Shown piece by piece: positions 1 through 11,447 of a stretch of DNA of 64,000 nucleotides. The stretch lies in the NCBI GenBank assembly GCA_963699825.1, contig CAVOVI010000002.1, forward strand, positions 31,251 through 95,250, written 5' to 3'. Both the position numbers and the translations under genes were made by a program. Position 1 is the stretch's first letter; each line of letters opens with the position of its first letter. The notes below the pieces were generated by a model. That model saw only the letters and a program-made list of their open reading frames with translations. It did no database searches and had not been told where the DNA came from. This stretch comes from SPDF01 sp963699825 (GTDB taxonomy: Bacteria > Gemmatimonadota > Gemmatimonadetes > Gemmatimonadales > GWC2-71-9).

Positions 1-89
1 AATTGGAAGGCAGCAGAGCGTCGAGTGGAGTCTAGACCGGAGATGGGGTCGCGTAACCTCGGGATTTTACGGGGCTGGATGCGGCAAAA

Positions 90-1257
90 TTACGAGGTAG
101 GAGTGTACCGGTAGAGTCGGATGCGGAGTCCGCCTGTCGACATGTCGAGGCTGGGCTCGACCGGCAGGCCGGTCGCGGTGGCCAGGCCAGGGTCGGAGGT
201 CACGAAACCGAGCGACCAGGCGGCGAGCGGACCGCGCATGGCCTTGCCGATGGAGGCGTAGAGATCACGCAGCCTGCCGCTCTCGCCGACACGGACGCCG
301 TAGGGCGGGTTGGTGAGGACCAGCCCCGGTGAAAGCGCCGAGACGTCGGGGTCGGAGAGGGTGTTGGTGAGTGCTGCGCAGAGGATCGACAGGTCACCTG
401 CGACCCCCGCTCGCTCGGCGTTGGCGGCACAGGCCTCCACCGCGCCGGCGTCCCGGTCTGCGGCCACGATGGACGCGGCTGCCCGGTCACGAATCTCCTT
501 CTCCGCTTCCCCGCGTACGTATTCCCAGACATTCAGCTTGAACTCCGGCCAGTTCTCGAACGCGAAGCGCCGCCGCCAGCCGGGGGGAATCCGCCGGGCC
601 AGGAGCGCCGCCTCGATGGGGATCGTCCCCGAGCCACAGAGGGGGTCGACGAGCGGGACGCGTGCCGTCCCACTCCATCGCGAGCAGCATCGCCGCCGCG
701 AGCGTCTCCCTGATCGGTGCCTTGGCGGAAGCCTGTCGATACCCTCGGCGGTGGAGCAGGCCGCCGGAGCTGTCCACGCTCAGGGTGAGCTGGTCATCCA
801 CGATACGCACCAGGAAACGCTGCACCCCTGGGAGCGCGGAGACGTCGTCGTCGAGGGCATCCGCCTCGGAGGGCGCGCGAACCGGGCGCGCGCCCGGCAC
901 AGCTGCGACCACCGCGCGCTCCAGCCGCTCGGCGACCGCGTCCTGGTGATAGAGCCGGCTCTTGTGGCTGGTCACCCGGAAATGCACCGCCCCGCCGGCA
1001 GGCACCCACCGCGCCCACGCCACGCTGCGCGTCTCTTTCTCCAGCTCGGCGAACGAGCTGGCATGAAACTCGGCGATGCGAATGACGAATCTGCTCGCGG
1101 TCCGCACGCGGAGATTCGCCGCGTAGAGGATCCCGGGGGGAGCCGTGAACGCGACGCCGCCCGGCTCGACGGTACCCACCGACGCGCCGACCGCCGTGAG
1201 TTCGGCGGCCATCAGGTGCTCGAGGCCCGGAGCGCAAATCGCGTAGCAGCTGTACAT
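90..1257 (-). CDS. THUMP-domain class I SAM-dependent RNA methyltransferase (RlmL-like), frame-disrupted
   Basis: Probably methylates a guanine or adenine in rRNA using S-adenosylmethionine. The N-terminus (YAICAPGLEHLMAAEL) is typical of the RlmL/YpsC THUMP methyltransferase family. The C-terminal half has the SAM-binding motif LCGSGT and the catalytic NPPYG motif, so both domains are present in about 388 residues, a normal length. The reading frame breaks once near 657-664, between WDGT and PLVDPLCGSGT; one extra base in a GACGCGTG context explains it. The start is the ATG whose complement is at 1255-1257. There is no Shine-Dalgarno site, but a TACCAT box lies just upstream on the minus strand, compatible with a leaderless mRNA. 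It is transcribed divergently from K1. The family is clear; the exact target base is not. Confidence 0.85.
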
Positions 1258-1353
1258 ATGGAGGAATGGTAGCGGGGGATGTCCCCAGGCGCCTTCTGGC
1301 GTGACCGCCCGGCCCTCCATAGCTTTGGTGATGCATCCGCTGCCCGCACCCCG

Positions 1354-4027
1354 ATGACCGACACCCTCACCCGCCTCACCGCCGCCCTCGCCGACAAGTA
1401 CCGCATCGAGCGGGAAATCGGCGCGGGCGGCATGGCCACGGTGTACCTCGCCGAGGACCTGCGGCACGGCCGCCAGGTGGCGCTCAAGGTGCTGCGGCCC
1501 GAACTGGCCGCCACGCTCGGCAACGAGCGGTTCTTCCGCGAGATCCAGGTCGCCGCCCGCCTGCAGCATCCCCACATCCTCCCGCTCCACGACTCCGGCG
1601 AGGCCGGCGGCTTCCTCTACTTCGTCATGCCGTACGTGGACGGCGAGTCGCTCCGCGACCGGCTGGCGCGGGTCGGCGAGCTGCCGGTGCACGACGCGGT
1701 CAAGATCCTGGTCGAGGTGGTGGACGCGCTGGCGTACGCCCACAGCCAGAAGGTGGTCCACCGCGACATCAAGCCCGACAACGTGATGATTTCCGGCCGC
1801 CACGCGCTGGTCACCGACTTCGGCGTGGCCAAGGCGGTGAGCGAGGCCACCGGCCGCCAGCAGCTCACCACCGCCGGCGTCGCGCTCGGCACGCCGAGCT
1901 ACATGGCGCCGGAGCAGGCCGCCGCCGACCCGAACCTCGACCACCGGGTGGACATCTACGCCGTCGGCGCCATGGCGTACGAACTGCTGACCGGGCGGCC
2001 GCCCTTCACCGGGATGACCTCGCAGCAGATTCTCGCCGCGCACGTCACACAGATCCCCGATCCCCTCTCCCGGCACCGCCCCACCTGCCCGCCGGCACTC
2101 GAGGCGGTCATCATGCGCTGCCTGGCCAAGCGGGCGGCCGACCGGTGGCAGACCGCCGAGGAACTGCTCAACAATCTCGAGCCGCTGGCCACGCCGAGCG
2201 GCGGGATGACGCCGACCCAGACGCGGCCGGTCACGGCGTGGCAGGAGGCGACGGGCCGGAGGAACTGGATGCCGGCGGCGGTGGCCGCCGGCGTCGTGCT
2301 GCTGGCGGCCGTCGGATGGCTGGTGCTCCGCCCGCGCGGCGGCGCGGCCGCTATTCCGCTCGACCGGGTGCAGGTCACCTTCACCGGCACCGCCGAGACA
2401 CCCGCCCTGTCGCCGGACGGCCAGCGGATCGCCTACAGCACCCGGCAATGCGACGCGGACGGGCGCTGCACCAAGGACATCGTGGTGCAGGATGTTGCGG
2501 GGGCAGGGACCGCCACGGTGCTCCGCGGGGCCATGGGTGTCTGGAGGATCGGCTGGTCCGCGGACGGCCGGTTCCTGGTGTTCTTCGGGGCCATCGGCGG
2601 CGAGACCTGGGGTGTCTACAGTGTGCCGTCACTTGGGCGGGACACCACGCCATCTCGGCTGTTGTTTTGGAGGGCCAAGCTTCGCCAGCGACACTGCCTT
2701 GGTCAGTCGCGACCCCGTCGTCGGGGACTCGATCGGGTGGATCCGCTGGGTGACGATCGCCGATGGCGTGGCACACGACAGCCTGCCGGTCCGGGCGGTG
2801 CCCCAGACCGATGTCTGGGCCAGCATGTCACCGGACGGCTCCCGTCTGCTGATCCGTGCCCGCACGGGGCAGGGACTCGCCGTCATCGTGACGGCCCGCG
2901 ACGGCACGCCGCTCGACACCCTGTCCTTCGGGCGCGGGTCGGTGTACCCGCCGGACTGGACCCCGGACGGGCGCGCCATCCTGGTCCAGGTGCCGCGTGC
3001 GGGAGTGACCGGTGAGGTGGATCTCCTCCGGTACCGGGTGAGCAGCCGGGGGCGGATTGACCCGACGCCGGATACCCTGGCCCGCCAGATGCCGGTCAGC
3101 GGCTACCCGGGGGCGGCGATCAGCCGGTCGGGCATGCTGGCCTATGCGTCAGGCCCGGCGGAGGTGTCCGTCTGGGCGCTGCGGCGGGCCAAGGCGACCG
3201 ACATGCGGTTCGAGCAGCGCCGCCTCGCCGTCTCGACCGGCCTGATCAACGGCACGATCAGCCCGGACGGGACCCACGTGATCCTCAACCGGCGGCGCCC
3301 GGGCGGCGACGACCGGAGGCAGTTCTCGGTCATGCCGTTCGACAGCGGACCGGAGCAGCCGCTCGGCCCCCCGGTGCTGATGCGGGACTTCGATCCGACC
3401 CAGGACAGCAAGGCCATCCTGCTCGCGACCCGCCGTGGCGCCGACAGCGTGACGCTCTCGCGTGTGGCGCTGGAGTCGGGGCGCTCCGAGCCGGCGGGGG
3501 CGTTGGGTAGCAACGACTTCTTCAACTTCGAAGCGACGAAGGGGGGAGGGCTGGTCATCACCCCGACGCGCACGAGCTTTCGCCGCATCGGGATCCCCGG
3601 GCTGCCCGACAGCACCTTCCAGATCCCGGCAGAGGTCGGCAACATCGTCCGCATCGATCCCTCGCCGGATGGGCGGGCGTTCGCGTCGGTCGGCTTCGAC
3701 CAGACCGGCAACCACCTGGTCTTCCATCGCATCTCCCTCGTCGATGGCAGCGTCACGCTGCTGGCAGAGTTCGGCCAGGAGGACCTCGCCGGTGTTGCCT
3801 GGCTGAATGACGGCACGGTTGTGCTCGAGGTGCAGGAATCGGACTGGACACAGGCCTGGTATCGTGTGCCCGACACCGGAGGCACCCCGGTTCGGCTGGG
3901 CACCGCGCCCTGGCCCGACGCCTACTATCGCTTCTCCAGCGACGGACTCCGGGTCACCGCCCGGGTCAACGACCGCCGGACCGACATCTACATCGTGCCG
4001 AACTTCGCGGAGGTGTTGAAGGAATAA
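1354..4027 (+). CDS. K1: receptor Ser/Thr kinase with TolB/PD40 propeller, lineage A, one frameshift
   Basis: Membrane protein kinase. The P-loop is GAGGMATVY, the ATP-binding Lys is residue 45 in VALKVL, the catalytic Asp is about residue 138 in HRDIKPDN, and DFG is at about 155-157. A hydrophobic span at about 306-326 (AAVAAGVVLLAAVGWLVL) is followed by propeller repeats of the SPDG type. Lineage A marks are SGRHALVTDFGVAKAVSEA and GTPSYMAPEQAAADP. The C-terminus ends TDIYIVPNFAEVLKE and lacks the NWF.EL tail of most other members. One frame break near 2680 (AAG then C then TTC) separates segment 1354-2680 from the segment closing at 4027. The start is ATG 1354 by alignment to paralogues (MTDTLTRLTAALADKYRIE); no Shine-Dalgarno site is seen. 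It is 10 kb-class distant from the other lineage A members. Confidence 0.9.
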
Positions 4028-4038
4028 GGCGCCGTCGG

Positions 4039-4055
4039 CGAGCCACGTTGGCTCG
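4039..4055 (+). terminator. Hairpin downstream of K1
   Basis: A perfect 7-bp stem (CGAGCCA / TGGCTCG) with a 3-nt loop lies 12 bases after the K1 stop, followed by the palindrome TTCAGCTGAA. There is no T-run, so intrinsic termination is uncertain; it may be a decayed member of the REP family found elsewhere in the window. Confidence 0.35.
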
Positions 4056-4139
4056 TTCAGCTGAAGTTGCGTTCAGCGGCCACAGGGGTGCCGTGCGGCC
4101 ACCCCGCCCGATCCGCGCCCGGCGTCCGCCGCCCGACCC

Positions 4140-4152
4140 GGTATATTTGAGG
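4140..4152 (+). promoter_or_regulatory. Possible -10 element for the desaturase-M61 transcript
   Basis: GGTATATTTGAGG lies 33 bases before the desaturase ATG in an otherwise very GC-rich stretch. Similar GRTATNYT boxes occur at 8685, 41452 and 60026. No convincing -35 box is seen. The call rests on recurrence and AT content only. Confidence 0.35.
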
Positions 4153-4185
4153 TTGGCCCACCCCCGGGCCCCATGAGGAAATTTC

Positions 4186-5303
4186 ATGACCGAACTGCCG
4201 CCATCGGACGCCCCGGCGTCCGAGACGACCGAAGAGGCTGTTGACTGGAACGCCATGCTCGCCCCCTACCGCCAGCCGGTGGCGTGGAAGAGCGGGTTCC
4301 AGCTGGCCTCCACCGCCTTCCTGCTGGCCGTGTTCTGGCTCGCCGCGGTCTGGAGCCTGGACGTCGGCTACTGGCTGACGCTGCTCATTGCGGTGCCGGC
4401 CGCCATGATGGTCGTCCGGCTCTTCATGCTGCAGCACGACTGCGGACACGGCGTCGTTCTTCCGCTCCCAGAAGATGAACAACCTGGTCGGCGGCGTGCT
4501 CGGCGTCTTCACCCTGGTGCCCTACGCCTACTGGCGCCGCACCCACGCCATCCACCACGCCACCAGCGGCAACCTCGACGTCCGCGGCCTCGGCGACATC
4601 GACACGCTGACCGTCCGCGAGTACCTGAGCCGCTCGCAGGTTCAAGCGCATCCTCTACCGGATGTACCGGCACCCGGCGGTGCTGCTCCTCGTCGGCCCC
4701 ACCTGGCAGTTCGTCCTGAAGCACCGGCTCCCGCTCGACACCCCCAAGGGGTGGAAGCGCGAACAGGTGGGGGTCCAGCTGACCAACCTGGCGCTGGCCG
4801 GCGTCATCGCGCTGATGTGGTGGACGCTCGGGCTGAAGCAGTTCCTGCTGGTGCAGCTGCCGATCACGCTCATCGCCGGCTCCATCGGGGTGTACCTCTT
4901 CTACGTGCAGCACCAGTACGAGGACACCTACTGGCGCTACCGCGAGGCGTGGAACTATTTCGCCGCCGGCCTCGAGGGGGCGTCGCACCTGACGATGCCG
5001 AAGTTCCTGCAGTGGTGCACCGCCAGCATCGGCCTGCACCACATCCACCACATCGCCAGCCGGATTCCGAACTATCAGTTGCAGAAGGCCTACGACAACC
5101 ACCCCGAGCTGCAGCAGGTCACCAGGCTCACGCTCTGGAAGAGCCTGACCACGCTGCGCCTCACGCTCTGGGACGAGGACACCAAGCAGCTGGTCGGCTT
5201 CCGGGAACTCCGCGCCATCCGCGACCGGATCGCCGCGGAACTCGAAGCCGGCGCGGCGATCATGGCCACCAAGCCCGAGGTGGTACCCGCTTCGTGGCGG
5301 TAG
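4186..5303 (+). CDS. Membrane fatty acid desaturase (FADS/DesA-like), two frameshifts
   Basis: Introduces a double bond into an acyl chain using a di-iron centre held by histidine boxes. All three boxes are present: HDCGHG near residue 84, HAIHH near 121 and HIHH in LHHIHHIASRIPNYQL near the C-terminus. Hydrophobic spans lie at AFLLAVFWLAAVWSL, LLIAVPAAMMVV, VIALMWWTLG and LIAGSIGVYLFYV. The total is about 371 residues, normal for the family. Frame breaks lie near 4453 (directly after HDCGHG, restoring FFRSQKMNNLVGG) and near 4638 (restoring FKRILYRMYRHP); each looks like one added base. The M61 gene start overlaps or abuts the 3' end, suggesting co-transcription. Regiospecificity cannot be read from sequence. 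Confidence 0.88.
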
Positions 5304-5305
5304 GT

Positions 5306-7150
5306 GTGACGGGCGCTCTGCGCGCCGCGCCGCTCGCCGCGCTGTTCCTCCTGGCCACCACGCCGGTGGCCGCGCAGGAGCTGCAGTACGAGGTCTCCTT
5401 CCCCAACGCGGTGCATCACGAGGCGCAGATCACCCTGAGCGCCTCAGGGTTGCCGCGCCGGCCGGTGCAGTTCCAGATGAGCCGCTCCTCCCCGGGGCGC
5501 TACGCCATTCACGAGTTCGCCAAGAACATCTACGCCGTCAGCGCCACCGACAGCGCCGGTCATCCGCTGACCGTCACGCGGACCGAACCCTCCACGTGGA
5601 CGGTGTCCGGCCATGCCGGCACGGTGCGATTTACCTACACCCTCTACGCCGACCGGGCCGACGGCACCTACTCGCAGGTGGATGCCACCCACGCCCACCT
5701 CGACATGCCGGCGACGTTCATCTGGATTCGCGGAGCGGAATCGTGGCCGATGGCGGTCTCGTTCCGGATTCCGTCCGAGTCCCGTTGGAAGGTGGCCACG
5801 CAACTGTATCCGACGGACGACGCCACCCGCTTCACCGCACCCAACCTGCAGTACTTCATGGACAGCCCAACGGAGCTGAGCGACTTCGCGGTCCGTGAAT
5901 GGACCGTCACCTCGCCGGCCGGGCGCTTCCCGGTGCGGCTGGCGCTGCATCACGAGGGGACGGATGCTGAGCTGGACGGCTACGTGGAGATGCTGAAGCA
6001 GGTGGTCGAGCAGGAGATCGCCGTGTTCGGCACGACTCCGCAGTACGACGTCGGCAGCTACACCTTCATCGCCGACTATCTGCCGTGGGCCTCGGGCGAC
6101 GGGATGGAGCACCGCAACTCCACCATCATCACCTCCTCGCTCCCGCTCAAGGGCAACGAGCAGCGGCTCCTCGGCACCGCCGCGCACGAGTATTTCCATT
6201 CGTGGAACGTGGAACGGATCCGACCGCGGTCCCTCGAGCCGTTCGACTTCACCCGCGCCAACATGTCGGGGGAGCTCTGGTTCGCGGAGGGGTTCACCAG
6301 CTACTACGGCGCGCTCTTTCTCCGGCGCGCCGGGGTGACTTCGCTCGATGAGTATGCGCACGGCCTTTCGGGCAACATCAACGCCGTCATGCACGACCCC
6401 GGCCGGCAGTTCGCGAGCCCGGTCGGGATGAGCGAACAGGCGCCGTTCGTGGACGCGGCCACCTCGATCGACCCGACCAATGAAGACAACATCTTCATTT
6501 CGTACTACACCTGGGGATCGGTGGTCGGGCTGGCGCTCGACCTGACGCTGCGGAAGGAATTCGGGAAGCCGCTCGACGGCTTCATGCGGATGATGTGGAC
6601 CAGGTACGGGCAGTCCGAGACGCCCTACACCATGCTCGACCTGCAGGAGACGCTGGTCCAGTACTCCGGCAACAGGGAGTTCGCCGACCAGTTCTTCGCC
6701 AAGTACATCACCGGGCGCGAGGCGCCGGACATGGCGCCGCTGCTGGCGCAGGCCGGACTCCTCCTCCGTCCCCGCAACCCGGACAAGGCGTGGTTCGGCC
6801 CGGTGCGACTCGACATCGATGCCCACGGGGGGCGGATCGACGGACCGACACTCATCGGCTCACCGATGTACGAGGCGGGACTCGACCGCGGCGACGTGAT
6901 CCTCACCCTCGATGGCCAGCCGCTGACTTCGGACAGCGTTTTCCAGGCCGTCAAGGCCGCCCACACACCGGGCGATGTCGTGGCGGTCAGCTACCAGGGG
7001 CGCGGGCGGCAGAGCATCGCACAGATCACGATGCCCGCCGACAGCCGGCTTGAGGTGGTCACCTACGAAGAGGCGGGAATGCCGGTGACCGAGGCGATCC
7101 GGCAGTTCCGGGAGCGCTGGCTTAGCGCATCGCCTTCTCTATCTCCTTGA
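5306..7150 (+). CDS. M61 family metallopeptidase (glycyl aminopeptidase-like) with PDZ domain
   Basis: Secreted or periplasmic zinc peptidase of about 614 residues. A signal peptide is visible (ALRAAPLAALFLLATTPVAAQ). The zinc motif is HEYFHSWNVERIRP with the HExxH at about residue 294, followed by the third-ligand region GELWFAEGFTSYYG, both diagnostic for M61. A PDZ domain at about 500-580 contains GSPMYEAGLDRGDVILTL. The frame is uninterrupted. The start is GTG 5306, two bases after the desaturase stop; an in-frame GTG at 5294 overlapping that gene is the alternative. The last 29 bases overlap the convergent M24 gene. Confidence 0.9.
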   Translation: MTGALRAAPLAALFLLATTPVAAQELQYEVSFPNAVHHEAQITLSASGLPRRPVQFQMSRSSPGRYAIHEFAKNIYAVSATDSAGHPLTVTRTEPSTWTVSGHAGTVRFTYTLYADRADGTYSQVDATHAHLDMPATFIWIRGAESWPMAVSFRIPSESRWKVATQLYPTDDATRFTAPNLQYFMDSPTELSDFAVREWTVTSPAGRFPVRLALHHEGTDAELDGYVEMLKQVVEQEIAVFGTTPQYDVGSYTFIADYLPWASGDGMEHRNSTIITSSLPLKGNEQRLLGTAAHEYFHSWNVERIRPRSLEPFDFTRANMSGELWFAEGFTSYYGALFLRRAGVTSLDEYAHGLSGNINAVMHDPGRQFASPVGMSEQAPFVDAATSIDPTNEDNIFISYYTWGSVVGLALDLTLRKEFGKPLDGFMRMMWTRYGQSETPYTMLDLQETLVQYSGNREFADQFFAKYITGREAPDMAPLLAQAGLLLRPRNPDKAWFGPVRLDIDAHGGRIDGPTLIGSPMYEAGLDRGDVILTLDGQPLTSDSVFQAVKAAHTPGDVVAVSYQGRGRQSIAQITMPADSRLEVVTYEEAGMPVTEAIRQFRERWLSASPSLSP

Positions 7151-8565
7151 TCTCACGCGGTGCCTTCGACAGCCACTCCACGCCGTCGGCCGTCACCAGG
7201 TAGTCGTCCTCGATCCGAATCCCGATGTGATTGTAGCGCTCCACCATCGGACGCACCTTCGCGATGAAGGCGCGGTTCTTCGGCGTGTCGGCCAGCATGT
7301 CGAGGAGCGCGGTGCTGATGTAGACGCCCGGCTCGATGGTGAAGACCTCGTTCAGCTGGAAGATCCCGGTCGGCGAGTAGGAGTACCCGCCGGCGTCGTG
7401 CACCTCGAGGCCGATGCCGTGCCCGGGGCCATGCGCCATGTAGAGAAAGGCCTGGGAGCAGACCACCGGCACCCGCTCGCAGCGGGCGGCGTCGGCCCAC
7501 GGCGGATCGAAGGTGGCGTCCGGCCCCTCGGTCAGGCCCAACCTGGCCAGCTCGGTGGCCATGATGGCACGGATCGCCTTGTCCCCGGTGCCAACCGGCT
7601 CGCCCGGCCGCGCCACGTCGGCGGCGGCCTGCTGCGCCGAGCGGACGATCGAGTAGATGGCGGCCTGGTCGGCGGTGAACTTCCCGCTCACCGGGACGGT
7701 GCGTGTCACGTCGCCGGCGTAGCCGTCGTAGAGGGCGCCCATATCCATCACCACCACCTCGCCCGCCTGCATGACGCGGTCGTTGGCGCGGTAGTGATAG
7801 CTGGTGGAGTTGGGGCCGGAACCGATGATGGCGCGGAAGGAGGGACCGGAGGCGCCGGCCATGCGGAAGGTGTAGTCGGTGAGGGCAAAGATTTCGTGTT
7901 CGTTGACGCCGGGACGCACCGCCTTCATGGCGGCGACCTGCCCCATGACGGAGATGTCCACCGCCTTCCGGAGCAGCGCGATCTCGGCGGGGCTCTTCAC
8001 CACCATCAGTGAATCGAGCAGGGCGTCGGCACTCCGCACCGTCACGCTGGGATGCGCCGCCCAGAAGCGCTGCACGAAGTACCGCTCGGCGCTGAGCGAG
8101 TCGCTGGACCGGTAGTCGCGGCTGTGCGCGTCGGTCACGGTCCAGAGGGTTCCCCGGCTGGCGATCGCGTCCATCACATCCCGGAGCTGGTCCCGGTCGC
8201 GGAGTCCGAGGCCGGTTCGGCGCTCCAGGTCGGCGGAATCGGGGGCGAAGCCGTCATAGAGGGCACGGCGGGGGTCGATCGGCGGCTCGAAGAGCATCTG
8301 GTAGGTCACCTTGCCGCCACGGACCGCCATGACGAAGACGGCGTTGACCCGCTCATAGCCGGTCAGATACTCGAAGGCGGGCAACTGGTGGAATTCGGCC
8401 TCATCGGTCATCGGCTCCCCTGACCCGAACGACAGCAGGACCCCGTCGCCGAGATGGGCGGCCACGGTATCGCGCCGGGCGGCATACTCGGCGGCGGGAA
8501 TCTGGAGCCGCGAGCGGGGTCGCGAAGAGCAGGGAAAGCAGGCCGATCCGGCTGATTCTGGGCAT
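7122..8565 (-). CDS. Secreted M24 family Xaa-Pro aminopeptidase, one frameshift near the N-terminus
   Basis: Removes the N-terminal residue ahead of proline, using two metal ions. A creatinase-type N-terminal domain (EYLTGYERVNAVFVM) is followed by the M24 catalytic domain. Metal ligands are visible in VVMDMGALYDGYAGDVTRT, in MAHGPGHGIGLEVHD, in EVFTIEPGVY and in GIRIEDDYLV. A signal peptide (MPRISRIGLLSLLFATPLAA) is encoded upstream but in another frame; the break is near 8503-8508, where one extra base separates it from QIPAAEYAARRD. Without the correction the longest open part starts at 8465 and lacks the export signal. It converges with the M61 gene, and both probably degrade peptides outside the cytoplasm. 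Confidence 0.88.
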
Positions 8566-8684
8566 TCGGGACTCCGGGCGGTTGTGGCGGTGCATTGTCA
8601 GGCTCTCAATCTGGTGCAAGGGCTTGAAAATCCGCAACTTGGCCCCTTGCCCTCCCTCGCTTTGGGAGGCAATCTACGCGGATA

Positions 8685-8696
8685 GGTATTTTCAGG
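8685..8696 (+). promoter_or_regulatory. Possible -10 element upstream of K2
   Basis: GGTATTTTCAGG lies 38 bases before the K2 GTG in the divergent M24-K2 intergenic region. It matches the recurring GRTATNYTNAGG pattern. A weak TTGGGA at 8662 is the only -35 candidate. Confidence 0.35.
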
Positions 8697-8720
8697 TTTG
8701 CCCCCTGCCGGACCTCCGAG

Positions 8721-8727
8721 GGAGGAG
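8721..8727 (+). promoter_or_regulatory. Shine-Dalgarno site fixing the K2 start
   Basis: GGAGGAG lies 6 bases before GTG 8734. It selects this GTG over the upstream TTG at 8698, which is also in frame. Strong ribosome sites of this kind are rare in this window, so it is informative. Confidence 0.7.
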
Positions 8728-8733
8728 TTGGAC

Positions 8734-11446
8734 GTGCCCCTGATTCCACCGAAGCTGGTTGATTCCCTTTCCGATCGATACCGGCTCGAAGGCGAGCTGG
8801 GTCAGGGTGGGATGGCCACGGTCTACCTGGCCCAGGACATCAAGCACGATCGCAGGGTCGCCATCAAGGTGCTGCGCCCCGAGCTTGGCGCGGTCATCGG
8901 CGCCGAGCGGTTCCTCAGCGAGATCAAGACCACCGCCAATCTCCAGCATCCGCACATCCTCGGACTCATCGATTCGGGCGACGCCGACGGGCTCCTCTAC
9001 TACGTGATGCCGTACGTGGAGGGGGAATCGCTGCGCGACCGGATGAGCCGGGAGAAGCAGCTGCCGGTGAACGACGCGGTACGCATCGCGACGGAGGTGG
9101 CGGGGGCGCTTGACTACGCGCATCGCCACGGCGTCATCCACCGCGACATCAAGCCGGAGAACATCCTGCTGCACGACGGCTCGGCGCTGGTGGCCGACTT
9201 CGGCATCGCGCTGGCGGTAAGCACGGCCGGCACGCGGATGACCGAAACCGGCATGACGTCTCGGCACGCCGCACTACATGAGCCCCGAGCAGGCGATGGG
9301 CGAACGCGAGATCAACGCGCGCTCCGATGTGTATGCGCTGGGATGCGTCCTTTACGAAATGCTGACGGGCGACCCGCCGTTCACCGGGTCGCACCGCGCA
9401 GGCCATCGTGGCGCGCGTCGTGACCGAGAGCCCCCGCTCGATGACGAGCCAGCGGCACACCATCCCGCCGCAGGTGGAGGGGGCGGTGCTGACCGCGCTC
9501 GAGAAGCTGCCAGCCGATCGGTTCGCGACGGCGGCGGAGTTCGCCGCCGCCTTGGCCGATACCAACTATGCGTCCCGCTCGACGGTCATGAGCGCCGCCG
9601 CCGGCGGGTCGCTCGGCGGCCGGGCACGGGTGCGCAGGGTGATCAACGCGCTCGGCGTCGCGCTCGTCGCGCTCGCCGCGCTCGCTGCGTGGGGCTGGAT
9701 GCGGCCCAAGCCAACAGCCCCCGTGATCCGCTACAGCATGGGACTCCCCACCGACCAGGCGATGCGGCAGGGTGTGCTCGGCGTCAACGTGGCCTTGTCG
9801 CCCGACGGCAGCCGGATGGTCTATGTCGGCCCCGGCGACGGGGGCGACCAGCTCTGGGTCCGCGAGCGCAGCCGGCTCGATGCCACGCCGCTGCCGGGGA
9901 CCATCGGCGCTCACAGCCCCTACTTCTCGCCGGACGGCGAACGAATCGCCTACTCCTCCACCCTGAATGTCGAGCTAAAGGTTGTGCCGGTCACCGGCGG
10001 GCCGCCGATCCGGCTCGCCTCGCCCGGCACCGGCTCCGGCGGCGGCGGGGCGTGGGGCCCCGACGGGTGGATCTACTTCGACTCGCCCGGCGGCATGAGT
10101 CGCATCCAGGCAGACGGTGGCGATCCCGAACTCGCTGTTCCACTGGATACCGCAACGAAGGAAATCGGACACGCCTGGCCAGATGCGCTGCCAAACGGCA
10201 AGGGGCTGATCTATCGCTCCCGGCGCAACCTCGATCCGACGGATTTTGACATCGCCGCCTATGACTTCAAGACACGGGAACGGCACATCCTGACCAAGGG
10301 GCTGCTGGCGCGATACGTGGCGCCGGGATACCTGGTGTACCTCCGTGCCGACGGGGCGGTCCTCGCAGCGCCGTTCGACCAGGACAAGCTCCAATTGACC
10401 GGACCGGCCGTCCCCCTCTTCGAAGGGGTGATGACCAAGCCGTTCGGCTCCGCCGACATCGCGCTCGCCCGCAACGGCGCGACCCTCGTGTACGTCCCCG
10501 GCCTCGCGTCGGATGGCGGCGGGGTGTCGGAACTGGTGATGGTGAGCCGCGCGGGGATCGTCGCGCCCCTCGACCCGCCGGTCACCTACAACCCCTCGGC
10601 CAACCCGTCGCTCAGCCTCTCACCCGACGGAAAGCGCCTCGCGCTGGATATCGTCGGCGCCGCGTCGCCTGATATCTGGATCAAGCAGCTCCCTGCGGGA
10701 CCGCTGACCCGGCTGACCTTCGAGACCCGAACCGCGTACCGTCCGCGCTGGACGCCGGATGGACAGTCGGTGATCTACCCAGCGCTCGTCGACAGCGGAG
10801 TGCAGGCCATCTGGAAGAAGAAGGCCGACGGAAGCGCCGCCGCCGAGCTGCTCTGGCGGATGCCCGGCCACTCGATCGCCGAGGCCTCGATGTCGAACGA
10901 CGGGCAGTGGCTCATCTTCCGGATTGTGGCCGACAGCCAGAACCGCGACATCTACGGCGTCCGTCCGGGACGGACACCGTCGCCACGCCGTTGCTCACCG
11001 GCCGGTTCCACGAGGAGGGGGCCGCGCTCTCGCCCGACGGGAAGTGGCTGGCCTACGCCTCCGACGAGTCGGGCCGCTACGAGATCTTCGTGCGGCCGTT
11101 CCCGAACACCGCGGGCGGACGCTGGCAGGTCTCCACAGCAGGGGGCACCGCGGCACGCTGGTCGCACAGCGGGCGCGAACTCTTCTTCGAGGCGCCTTCG
11201 GGGGACATGATGGTGGTTCCGGTGACGCCCGGGGCCACCTTCGCCCCCGGAGCGCCGCGACGGCTGTTCCCACTCGGGGTCGGGCTGGCATCCTCCTATA
11301 TCGTGCCGAGGTATGATCTCACGCCTGACGATCAGCAGTTCGTCATGACCCGGCTCGCCGCCGTGAACCAGGCGCCGGGCGCCGGTCAGCTGGTGGTGGT
11401 GGACAACTGGTTCACGGAGCTCACGGCGAAGATGGGGAAGAAGTAG
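8734..11446 (+). CDS. K2: receptor Ser/Thr kinase with PD40 propeller, lineage B, three frameshifts
   Basis: About 903 residues when corrected. P-loop GQGGMATVY, Lys45 in VAIKVL, HRDIKPEN with Asp138, DFG at about 155, then the lineage B segment EQAMGEREINARSDVYALG. The membrane span is INALGVALVALAALAAWGWM near residue 302. The ectodomain has SPDG blades and the family tail VVVDNWFTELTAKMGKK. Frame breaks lie near 9259 (inserted T before CTCGGCACG), near 9392 (inserted C in a TCGCACC context) and near 10968 (one G missing before ACGGACACC). Long open parts are 8734-9258, 9408-10965 and 10970-11446. The K3 GTG follows one base after this stop, so the pair is co-transcribed. It is divergent from the M24 gene. 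Confidence 0.9.
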
Positions 11447-11447
11447 C

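Noticed and set aside
310..1272. Long + strand open frame opposite the RNA methyltransferase
   Set aside because: Antisense shadow in high-GC DNA; arginine- and glycine-rich with no domain, while the minus strand carries clear methyltransferase motifs.
1260..2448. Upstream extension of the methyltransferase frame on the minus strand, covering K1
   Set aside because: The extension is antisense to the K1 kinase domain and reads as low-complexity shadow; the real protein starts at the MYSCYAIC ATG.
4440..4660. Programmed ribosomal frameshifting
   Set aside because: Breaks occur in many unrelated genes, at no common slippery sequence, and mostly need an added base removed; sequence error explains them better.
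4475..5290. Fusion of desaturase and M61 peptidase in one 891-residue frame
   Set aside because: The part before 5294 is a partly out-of-frame reading of the desaturase; a signal peptide begins at about 5306, so the peptidase is separate.
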